Assembly: GCF_000522505.1 (NCBI RefSeq)
Contig: NZ_AZMV01000001.1
Location: 310,001 to 374,000 of the forward strand
Direction: 5' to 3'
Length of the DNA stretch: 64,000 bases
Source: Bifidobacterium moukalabense DSM 27321
Lineage (GTDB): Bacteria; Actinomycetota; Actinomycetes; Actinomycetales; Bifidobacteriaceae
Positions 19,758 to 27,198 of the stretch are shown in pieces. The stretch's first letter is position 1; each line of letters starts with the position of its first letter. The position numbers and the translations under genes are program-made. The notes beneath the pieces are model-generated. The model saw only the letters and a program-made list of their open reading frames with translations, was not told the DNA's origin and did not search any database.

Positions 19758-21200
19758 TCACTCGCCGGAATGCTTGCGGTGACCGGCCATCGCCGCGAGC
19801 GGCTTGGGAATGAACTCGTCGTCGTCCTCGATCGTCGGCGCGATGTAGCCCAACGTGTTACGGCGCTGGCCTCCTTTGCTCGAGGAGGCGCCGCGGCCGG
19901 CACCCATCATCGCCGGGGTCGCGCCACGCGTGGAAGCGGCCCCGGCGGAAGACGCCGCCCCGGCCTTCGGCAGGCCCGCGGCCATGCCGGTGGCGCCTTT
20001 GATCGATGAGGATACGGCGGTCGCCCGCACCGGTTCGTTCGCGTAATACGATCCCATGCCCGCACCGCCCAGCGATGCCAGCCCTGCGGTGCTGGTGCCA
20101 CCGGCACCGCCACCGAGCACACCCATGGACGAGCCCGAGCCCGCGAGGCGTCCCGCAGCCAGGGTGCTGCCGACTCCCACGCCGGCGCTGGCCGCCATCG
20201 CCGTACGCCCTAGGCCGCCATGCAGCGAGCCCGCACCGTTCAGACCGTCCATGCCGCTATCGACCGACATGTGGTCCTTGCGGCGGACCCACCTGCCGGT
20301 CGCCGGATCGTACACCAGCCCGTCCGAGCGGGAACCGCTTCCCGACCCACCGGATTCCGAAACACTGGAGCGACCCGTTCCACTCGACGCACCGGTGGCG
20401 GACAGGCCGGCACTCGAAGCCGTGGCGGAGGCATTGGCGGAATCCGAAACGGCGCTCTTTGCGGCCACGCCCGCGGCAACGGCACCGCCGCCGACACCCG
20501 CACCTGCGGCACCGATGGCGGACAGGCCATCGCCACCACCCGAGCCCTTGCCGTTCGATCCGTTGGTAAAGGGGGAATCCTCGATTGCCTTGTCCTTGGA
20601 GCCATCGGTGGAGGGCGCCGGCCAGATTCCATTCACATCAACCGCGGGAAGAGGCTCAGGGTCCAAACGCCCGTTTCTGACTTTCCCTATCAGTCGCGTA
20701 TATTCCTTTTTTGCCTCCTCCTCTCGGTTGCTGGCAAGCATCCGGGAGATCAAATTCGCACCGGCGATCCCCATAACCCCCGTCACGGTACCTAGTCCCG
20801 GCACGATCCAGTCCATCGGCTCGGTGGCGTTCATGATGGCCTGTTCGGATTCCTTGCTCAACTTGTCACCCGGAAGACGAACGTTCTGTGCCTCGCAGAT
20901 GACATCGTTGAACATTTCGATACGCTGCCGGAGTCGCTTCGCCTGGGCGGTGAAATCGGCATCGCTGATATTCCGGACGATCCGGTCGGAACACGCCAAT
21001 GCGGCGTCACGAGCACTGCATTCGAACACGCCATCCTCCTGCAGTACGGTCCCCGCACGCCCCAATGCGTCGGAGGCCTTGTCCATCGCATCGCAGAACC
21101 GCGTGATCTCATCCGGGAACTCCCACTGGGCCGTTCGCGCAATCATCGACAGCCGTTCCTCATAATTGCTTTTGCCCGTTGATTTTTCCTTAAAGGCCAT
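19758..21200 (-). CDS. PPE-like Gly/Ala/Ser-rich putative secreted protein
   Basis: A 480-residue protein. About 180 helical residues (for example FPDEITRFCDAMDKASDALG) lead into a short hydrophobic stretch (IVPGLGTVTGVMGIAGANLI). A long tail rich in Gly, Ala and Ser follows (about 225-455), recalling PPE/PE-type tails. It contains an isolated ordered island YDPATGRWVRRKDHMS. There is no signal peptide. GGAAAGGAC precedes the ATG at 21200. As first gene after the mycosin it is a likely substrate or surface component of the secretion system; no specific family was recognised. Confidence 0.68.
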   Translation of the reverse strand: MAFKEKSTGKSNYEERLSMIARTAQWEFPDEITRFCDAMDKASDALGRAGTVLQEDGVFECSARDAALACSDRIVRNISDADFTAQAKRLRQRIEMFNDVICEAQNVRLPGDKLSKESEQAIMNATEPMDWIVPGLGTVTGVMGIAGANLISRMLASNREEEAKKEYTRLIGKVRNGRLDPEPLPAVDVNGIWPAPSTDGSKDKAIEDSPFTNGSNGKGSGGGDGLSAIGAAGAGVGGGAVAAGVAAKSAVSDSANASATASSAGLSATGASSGTGRSSVSESGGSGSGSRSDGLVYDPATGRWVRRKDHMSVDSGMDGLNGAGSLHGGLGRTAMAASAGVGVGSTLAAGRLAGSGSSMGVLGGGAGGTSTAGLASLGGAGMGSYYANEPVRATAVSSSIKGATGMAAGLPKAGAASSAGAASTRGATPAMMGAGRGASSSKGGQRRNTLGYIAPTIEDDDEFIPKPLAAMAGHRKHSGE

Positions 21201-21251
21201 ATCCGTCCTTTCCTGAATGCGTTTTCCAGATGTTGTTCAATTACGATTGGC

Positions 21252-22922
21252 CTACCGTCGTGGTGGCAATGGTGGCTGTTGGTCCGGCGGGACGGCGGAC
21301 GGCGGATACCGCACCGGCGGGACCCCGGACGGATACGCCGGCCCGCCACCCACAGCGGCGACAGGCCCTTGGGGCGGCCGGCGCCGGCCACGGGCGCGAC
21401 GCCGCGCCACCACGGCCGCCACGATCCCGCCGACCACCACCACCACGGCCACGCCGGCCACCGGCACCACCCACCCCGGCAACGCCGGCGAACCCGCAGC
21501 ATCCGCGTCCGCGTCCGCCCGTCCGGCGGTGGCGGTCGCCGACCAGCGCATGCAATCCGAACCGCCGTCCCTGCGGCACTGCTCCACCTTGCGCCACGCC
21601 CGCGCCTGGCGCCGGTACTCCCGGCCGACCAATATGCACGCCGTCGTGCAGGCGACCTTCTCGCCGCTCGGGGAGAACGGGTCGCTCTCCACGATCGTGG
21701 TGTCCGTCCAATCGGAATGCTCCGTGTACATGCCCTTGGTCTCCTCGTGCCGTTCGCTGGCCTTGACCGCCCACTCCAGCAGCGGGTTCACGTCCGGATA
21801 GCCCGTCGGGTCGACCGACAGCAGGCGCGGCAGGTCCACCGCGCCGAACCCCGTGCGATGCTCCCCGTCCAGCCTCGCCTCGCCCGAATCGTTGCCCCTC
21901 GTGTTGCGCACCAGGGACTGCAGGATCTGGTTGCCCGTCGCCTCCGGCCACTTCTGCACCGCTAACGCCAGATACCCCGTCAGGTCGGCCGCCGCGGTCG
22001 ACGTGCCGCCATCGGCGAAGACAAGATCACGGTCACCGGTGTAGTTGTACCTCGGCGTGTCGGCCCCGGGGCTCAGGATCGACACGTTGCCGTCCATGAC
22101 ATCCGACGTGGCCGACACCGTGCCGTCCCGCGCCAGGGAGTTGACGGTCACCGTCCCGGGAAAATACTCGCTGTGGGCCGGTTTGCCCACCAGGTCGTAC
22201 AGGCCCGCGTCGGTGGAGTTGTCCCTTGCGCCCACCAGGATCACGCCGTGGCGCAGCGCATGCAGGGCCGCCTGCGGATAATCCCAGTTCTCCCCACCGC
22301 CCGCGAACGACATGTTGATGATGCGCGCGCCCGAATCCACCGCGTCGGTGACGCTGGACTCGACCTGGCCGGCATTGTTCCCGTCGGCATCCATGCAGCC
22401 CTCGCCGGTGAAGGGCCCGCCGATCGGGCCGGTGGTGGGGAATCTTTTCGCGTAGGCGATCACCGACGCGTCCGGCGCGATGCCCTGGATGCCGGCGCCG
22501 CCGTCATAGCCCTTCCCGTTGCCCACGATCAGGGCGACCATGTCGGTGCCGTGGGTCATGTTGAACCCGTCGGCCGTGCCCAGCGTCATGTCCCGCTTCG
22601 ACATGGTCCGGCCCTTGTCGTATTCGCCGTGGCACGAGTCGCCGTGCGAGAGCGCCAGCCTGTACGTCACGTCCGCGTCCGCCAGGGCCGGATAGTCCCG
22701 CACGACCTGGGTGTCGATCACCGCGACCTTCACGCCCTTGCCCGTCAGCCCGGCATTCCACGCGTCGCGCACGCCCATGTCCTCGATGCGCCAGTCGGCC
22801 GTCCCGTCCGCCGCCGCCGTCCGCGCGCACAATCCCGCGCACAGGCCCGCGCACAGCAGGCAGGACGTCAACGCCGACACCATACCGGGCAACCGCCCCC
22901 AACGCCCGCGCCGCACCACCAC
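21252..22922 (-). CDS. mycP: Mycosin-like subtilisin protease (MycP-type)
   Basis: Membrane-anchored S8 serine protease of the kind found in every actinobacterial ESX locus. From the GTG at 22922 it is 556 residues with a signal peptide (GMVSALTSCLLCAGLCAGL). Asp70 lies in KVAVIDTQV, His124 in MTHGTDMVALI and Ser308 in DGGTSTAAADL. A C-terminal membrane helix (WVVPVAGVAVVVVVGGIVAA) is followed by a basic, Pro-rich cytosolic tail. The usual AAGN oxyanion motif reads GARDN. The frame is open to an ATG at 23021, but the extra codons include rare TTA and AGA and break the signal peptide, while AGGGG sits seven bases before the GTG. G+C is clearly higher than its neighbours. Confidence 0.85.
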   Translation of the reverse strand: MVVRRGRWGRLPGMVSALTSCLLCAGLCAGLCARTAAADGTADWRIEDMGVRDAWNAGLTGKGVKVAVIDTQVVRDYPALADADVTYRLALSHGDSCHGEYDKGRTMSKRDMTLGTADGFNMTHGTDMVALIVGNGKGYDGGAGIQGIAPDASVIAYAKRFPTTGPIGGPFTGEGCMDADGNNAGQVESSVTDAVDSGARIINMSFAGGGENWDYPQAALHALRHGVILVGARDNSTDAGLYDLVGKPAHSEYFPGTVTVNSLARDGTVSATSDVMDGNVSILSPGADTPRYNYTGDRDLVFADGGTSTAAADLTGYLALAVQKWPEATGNQILQSLVRNTRGNDSGEARLDGEHRTGFGAVDLPRLLSVDPTGYPDVNPLLEWAVKASERHEETKGMYTEHSDWTDTTIVESDPFSPSGEKVACTTACILVGREYRRQARAWRKVEQCRRDGGSDCMRWSATATAGRADADADAAGSPALPGWVVPVAGVAVVVVVGGIVAAVVARRRARGRRRPPQGPVAAVGGGPAYPSGVPPVRYPPSAVPPDQQPPLPPRR

Positions 22923-23635
22923 AACACCACCCCTACTCGGAAGACGACGGTGATTCAACCATAGGAATCGCTTCGCCCGGGGAATCCACCCGTGACTCTT
23001 CGATCTGCGTAAAACATCCACTGCGCGTCTTCTTCCGCATCTTCCGATAATCTACCTACTCCGTACGGTTCTGGGCTGGGGCCGACTGTTGCGATTCCTC
23101 TTCGGAGAACCGTTTTTATCTACGTTGCACTGAATGACGACGATGTCCTCACTGGCGCAGCGACTCTTCCTAGAGTAATTTAAGTCCTTCGGCTTTGCAA
23201 TTGCACGTTCTTCAATCTGTAATGAGAGTGGGATCACGTCATTAATTGAGTCATCGCAGTCTATGGAAACCTCGTGACTAGACTCAGATCTTTATCCGAT
23301 GTCTTTCCGCAGTTTTCATCATCCTGCATAAAGATTTACATATATGCACATGGTAGGAAGGTATATTTAGTGAATCGAATACAATACCCCTCTAAGTTTG
23401 TCTACGGGTATTTTAGTACAGATATTCGTGTTGATTGCTTCGCGTCGTCAACTGTAAATGATGATTTACGTATATGAATTTTGTTATCTAAAGGATGTTT
23501 TATGACAGGTAAGAAGGGTCTTCGAATGTAGGAATCTTCGTGCCGGCTTCCTGAGATGGATGCACGCTGCCGGCGGTGTCTTCGAGCTCACTTCGCAGAT
23601 TGTCAGCTGATCGTGACGTTGTGGCTGACGGGTAT
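22923..23635. other. AT-rich intergenic gap without a supported gene
   Basis: Some 700 bases, of which about 23130-23530 are far richer in A+T than the rest. Short open frames exist on both strands, but none has a ribosome site or a recognisable product. An inverted repeat AATACCC (23383-23389) / GGGTATT (23406-23412) could form a weak hairpin. The promoter of the secretion cluster should lie near its left end. The composition break suggests an insertion boundary or decayed DNA. Confidence 0.5.
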
Positions 23636-24487
23636 TCAGGTCCATGCGAGTAGGCCACTTTGCTCGGCCCGACGTTTGATCAGCCCCCTTCGCGGGCTGA
23701 AGTTGCCATACGGCAGGGTCGTTTTGTCATCGGCGTCCTCAAGGCCGTCGGTGTTCGGGATTCCGGCTATTTCCGCAAGAATCTGTTCGTAGCTGGTTTC
23801 GTTGGCGTTATGGACTGCGATGATTCTCCCTTGACGCAGTACTGCAATTCGATCTGCGATGGCGAATACATCCGGTAGGTCATGGCATACCATAATGACC
23901 GACCGACCTTCTGTACGTAGGCGTCTGATGTATTCCAGCACTTCGGCCGTCTGAATGATGGATAGCGAATCGGTCGGCTCGTCAAGAAGGATGAGATCCG
24001 GATCATTGAGTAGCGTTTTTGCGATTGCGACGGTTCTCCTCTGGCCCATTGAGAGGCTGGAAATCGGTCTGCTGACCTGAATGGAGGACGATAAGGTGTT
24101 GAGAACGGTCCTTGCTCTGACGTTCATGGAATCCTCGTCTCGGATCCCGTAGTTGGTGCGGAGTTCCTTGCCGAGGAAGAGATTGGCGGCGACGCTAAGA
24201 TTCTCGCAGAACTCATTGTCTTGGAATACGGAGGCTATGCCTAGGTCGTTGGCGCTGCGGATGTCGTTGATCTTCGTTTCCTTGCCGTGGATGCGCAAAT
24301 GCCCGGTGGATGGCTGATAGAGGCCGGCGATGATCTTCACCAATGTCGATTTGCCCGCCCCGTTGTCTCCGACGAGAGCGACGACTTCCTGATGACCGAT
24401 TGTCAGGTTGACGGATTTGAGCGCCTCGACGAATTCGAAACGCATGGAAACGTCCCGAATCTCCAACAACGGTGTGGTGTCTTTCAT
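23636..24487 (-). CDS. Single-domain sugar ABC transporter ATPase (FrcA-like)
   Basis: A 283-residue ABC ATPase of the carbohydrate-uptake-2 family but with one nucleotide-binding domain, unlike the ~500-residue two-domain RbsA/GguA type. Walker A is GDNGAGKST (40-48), the signature is LSMGQRRTVAIAK, Walker B LILLDEPTD, and the switch His is in VCHDL. It overlaps the ROK regulator stop by four bases (ATGA), so both are on one transcript, divergent from the ChvE/GguAB-type transporter. It may be an alternative or regulatory ATPase for that permease; no partner permease is adjacent. Confidence 0.85.
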   Translation of the reverse strand: MKDTTPLLEIRDVSMRFEFVEALKSVNLTIGHQEVVALVGDNGAGKSTLVKIIAGLYQPSTGHLRIHGKETKINDIRSANDLGIASVFQDNEFCENLSVAANLFLGKELRTNYGIRDEDSMNVRARTVLNTLSSSIQVSRPISSLSMGQRRTVAIAKTLLNDPDLILLDEPTDSLSIIQTAEVLEYIRRLRTEGRSVIMVCHDLPDVFAIADRIAVLRQGRIIAVHNANETSYEQILAEIAGIPNTDGLEDADDKTTLPYGNFSPRRGLIKRRAEQSGLLAWT

Positions 24488-25683
24488 CGATCCCCCTGTC
24501 GTAACTGCTTCAGCTTTGAAGCAGTTTTTTTCTTTTCAGCAAGCTCGATGACCATTATGGCAGCACCGAGGGCCGAACCGCTATTTGGGTGTTGTGCCGC
24601 AAGGACCTGGATTGGAGTCAGTGCGTTCGGGAACAGCAACCGTTGCAACGTTTCCGAGAATGGTTCGATGAACGTGTCTCCGGACATGGAGAGACTGCCT
24701 CCCACGACGACCATTTCGGGGTCCACCGAGATGCACAGATCGCTGGCCACGGTTCCGATGCGTACCGCGGCATCCGCAATGACGCGACGGCAGCCTGGAT
24801 CGCCGGCATTGGCTGTCTGCACCAGATCCTCCATGGTCATGTTGCCGTGGGTGACGCTAAGCAGCGAGACGAGCCGTGCCTCGTCGACGATGGTGTTGAG
24901 GCAGCCGCGATTCCCGCAGGAACAGATACTGCCCAGCGGATCCACCTGAATATGCCCGATTTCGCCTGCGAGTCCGGTTACCCCGTGCATGATGTCGCCA
25001 TTGACCATGATGCCGGAGCCGACGCCGTCATTTGTGCCGATGTACACAAAATTCTGCTTGCCTAGTGCGGCGCCCATTCGAGCTTCGCAGATGGCGGCTG
25101 CGTTCGCGTCATTGTCGATCATGACCGGCACGTGGAACGCCGTAGTCAGGGGGGTGTGAATATCGATGCCATCCCATCCGGGAAGGATGCCAGGCACTGC
25201 GGCCGTTTGGGCGCGAAAATCGACGGGGGCTCCCAGGGCGACGCCGATGCCTACGATTTCGCTGGCATCGGTTCCCGCATTCTCGAGTGTCTCATTGATG
25301 AGTCGAATCGCCCGCTCTAACGTCGTGTCGGCTTTATGCTTTGGCGGAAGCGGCAGCCTGTGTTCCGCAATGATGTTTTTCGAGTAGTCGATGATGACCA
25401 GCAGCAGGTCGCGTCGGGTGATGGACAGCCCGACTCCAAGTCCCTGTTCGTGGGACAGGGCGACCAGCGTTGCCCTGCGTCCGTTGCGTATGGTGTTGTG
25501 GGTTTCAAGTTTGCCTTCCTCCACTAGCTGATGCACCTGGGTGGAGACGGTTCCCGTCGACAATCCCGTAATTTCGGCAAGTTCGACTTGGGTCATTGCG
25601 CCGAATTTATGGATGGACTCCAATAAGTTCGCCTTGTTCGCTCTGCGCAAAGATGTTTGCGATCCGTTCGTTCTTCTTGCCAT
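24484..25683 (-). CDS. ROK-family transcriptional regulator (NagC/XylR-like)
   Basis: A 399-residue repressor. The N-terminal winged helix (about 20-75) has MTQVELAEITGLSTGTVSTQ as its helix-turn-helix. The ROK sugar-kinase-like domain follows, with VGIGVALGAPVD, NDANAAAICEARMG, GEIGHIQVDPLG, and the zinc-binding CxCGxxGC form (CSCGNRGCLN). The ATP-binding DxGxT motif of ROK kinases is not evident, which fits a regulator. It probably senses the sugar imported by the divergent transporter and binds the inverted repeat at 25796-25850. The ATG at 25683 leaves a 256-bp divergent promoter region. Confidence 0.9.
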   Translation of the reverse strand: MARRTNGSQTSLRRANKANLLESIHKFGAMTQVELAEITGLSTGTVSTQVHQLVEEGKLETHNTIRNGRRATLVALSHEQGLGVGLSITRRDLLLVIIDYSKNIIAEHRLPLPPKHKADTTLERAIRLINETLENAGTDASEIVGIGVALGAPVDFRAQTAAVPGILPGWDGIDIHTPLTTAFHVPVMIDNDANAAAICEARMGAALGKQNFVYIGTNDGVGSGIMVNGDIMHGVTGLAGEIGHIQVDPLGSICSCGNRGCLNTIVDEARLVSLLSVTHGNMTMEDLVQTANAGDPGCRRVIADAAVRIGTVASDLCISVDPEMVVVGGSLSMSGDTFIEPFSETLQRLLFPNALTPIQVLAAQHPNSGSALGAAIMVIELAEKKKTASKLKQLRQGDR

Positions 25684-25795
25684 GAAAGCAAGCTTAACTC
25701 ATGGAAGTGTTTACGGTGACGAATCATGGTCTTCTTGGGGGAGCCGGACGATGTCTTTTCCGATGATTGTCGGGTTGATGTGGCAAACCGCTAAA

Positions 25796-25850
25796 TTCAA
25801 CAAACAAACTCAAAACTTCATAGACCATTGTATTGAGTTTGACAAATGAA
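25796..25850. promoter_or_regulatory. Inverted-repeat operator for the sugar ABC operon (probable ROK site)
   Basis: Left arm 25796-25813 and right arm 25833-25850 share CAAACTCAA / TTGAGTTTG and, four bases farther out, TTCA / TGAA. The right arm contains the -35 hexamer of the operon promoter. CAAAC/GTTTG cores recall XylR-type ROK operators; the pairing with the adjacent ROK gene is inference. Confidence 0.6.
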
Positions 25851-25866
25851 CACAATCGGGTATGCT
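25839..25866 (+). promoter_or_regulatory. Promoter of the sugar ABC operon
   Basis: Consensus -35 TTGACA (25839-25844) and -10 TATGCT (25861-25866) with a 16-base spacer, about 75 bases upstream of the lipoprotein start. The -35 is embedded in the right operator arm, a repression geometry. Confidence 0.65.
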
Positions 25867-25939
25867 TAGGACAACCCGCGGAATAATCCGTGGGAACGGA
25901 CGGGCAAAGCGGCTCGCCCGTGGAGTCGAAGGAGACCAC

Positions 25940-27097
25940 ATGAGATTCACGAAGAAGGTCATAGCATTGCTGGTCGGTGCGGCGATGTGTGCGGGTCTGG
26001 CCGCGTGCGGCGGTTCCCGAGGAGGTCAGTCGTCGGACGGCACAAGTGGCGCATTCGCCAAAGGCGACACCATCGGCATCTCCATGCCTACAAAGTCCGA
26101 GGAACGCTGGAACAAGGACGGCAACAACCTAAAGGCTAAACTCGAAAAGGCCGGGTACAAAGTCATCCTGTCATTCGCCGACGATAAACCGGCCCAGCAG
26201 AACGCGGATATCGAAAATATGGTCAACAACAATGCGAAGCTTGTCGTTGTCGCCTCCAAGGATGGCACCGCGGTCGGTCCTGCGGTTGAAAAAGCCCATG
26301 ATGCGGGCGCGAAGGTCATCGCCTACGATCGTCTCATCATGAACACCAAAGCCGTGGACTACTACGCCACCTTCCAACTCGAGCAGGTCGGCGTGCTCGA
26401 AGCCACCTATCTGATTGAGAAACTTGGTCTGAAAGACGGTGCCAAGGGCCCGTTCAACATCGAACTGTTCACCGGTTCCCCGGACGATAATAATGCGAAG
26501 TATTTCTTCAAGGGAGCATGGGACCTCCTGCAGCCCTATTTTGAATCCGGCGTGCTGGTCTCTCCGTCCAACCATGGTCAGGGCGTGACGAAGGATTTCA
26601 AGGTTGATGACTGGCAGTCCATTTCCGTGCAGTCCTGGAAGACGGAACAGGCCCAGAAGGACATGGAATCCATTCTGGATTCCACCTATGCACACGGCGA
26701 GAGACTCGATGCGGTGCTCTCTCCCTATGACGGCATCACCCAAGGTGTGATCAATGCCATCGAATCCAAGCGCCCCGACATGAAGCCCGGTACGGATTCC
26801 TGGCCGTACATCACCGGTCAGGATGCCATGGAGATCTCCGTGGCGAACATCTCCAAGGACAAGCAGGGCGAAACCGTGTTCAAGGACGTGAACAAGCTGG
26901 CCGACGCGGTGTACGACATGATCATCGAGATCGCCGAAGGCAAGGATGTCTCCGGCATCAACGGCAAGTTCAACAACAACAACATCGACGTGCCGTCCAA
27001 GCTGCTCGATCCTCAGAGCATCACCAAGGACAATCTGTCCGATCTGGTCAAGGCCGAATACATCACCCAGGAACGTTTCGACGAATTGACCAAGTAA
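25940..27097 (+). CDS. ABC sugar-binding lipoprotein (ChvE/XylF-like)
   Basis: A 385-residue substrate-binding protein. The signal sequence MRFTKKVIALLVGAAMCAGL leads to the lipobox LAAC, giving lipidation at Cys. The mature part is a type I periplasmic-binding fold of the multiple-monosaccharide group (ISMPTKSEERWNKDGNNL; NNAKLVVVASKDGTAVGP; AYDRLIMNTKAVDYYATF; VLSPYDGITQGVINAI). AAGGAG lies five bases before the ATG at 25940, which settles the start. It is the first gene of a three-gene transporter; a strong hairpin after it probably lets it be made in excess. Sugar not determined; arabinose, xylose or galactose are the usual ligands. Confidence 0.9.
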   Translation: MRFTKKVIALLVGAAMCAGLAACGGSRGGQSSDGTSGAFAKGDTIGISMPTKSEERWNKDGNNLKAKLEKAGYKVILSFADDKPAQQNADIENMVNNNAKLVVVASKDGTAVGPAVEKAHDAGAKVIAYDRLIMNTKAVDYYATFQLEQVGVLEATYLIEKLGLKDGAKGPFNIELFTGSPDDNNAKYFFKGAWDLLQPYFESGVLVSPSNHGQGVTKDFKVDDWQSISVQSWKTEQAQKDMESILDSTYAHGERLDAVLSPYDGITQGVINAIESKRPDMKPGTDSWPYITGQDAMEISVANISKDKQGETVFKDVNKLADAVYDMIIEIAEGKDVSGINGKFNNNNIDVPSKLLDPQSITKDNLSDLVKAEYITQERFDELTK

Positions 27098-27133
27098 TCG
27101 AACCGACCAAGTAATCGGGCCAACCCGTGAGCA

Positions 27134-27166
27134 TTGTGCGGCCCGTCACGGATACGGGCCGCACAA
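27134..27166 (+). terminator. Intercistronic hairpin after the binding-protein gene
   Basis: Perfect 13-bp stem TTGTGCGGCCCGT / ACGGGCCGCACAA with a seven-base loop, 37 bases after the stop and upstream of the ATPase. No T-run follows, so it more likely causes partial termination or protects the upstream mRNA. Confidence 0.65.
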
Positions 27167-27198
27167 CCTCCAGAAAATCATTATGAGGAAGTGGTGAC

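Noticed and set aside
23052..23477. Small open frames in the AT-rich gap (61 codons at 23052-23237 minus, 67 codons at 23274-23477 plus)
   Set aside because: No ribosome sites, no recognisable motifs and codon use unlike the surrounding genes.
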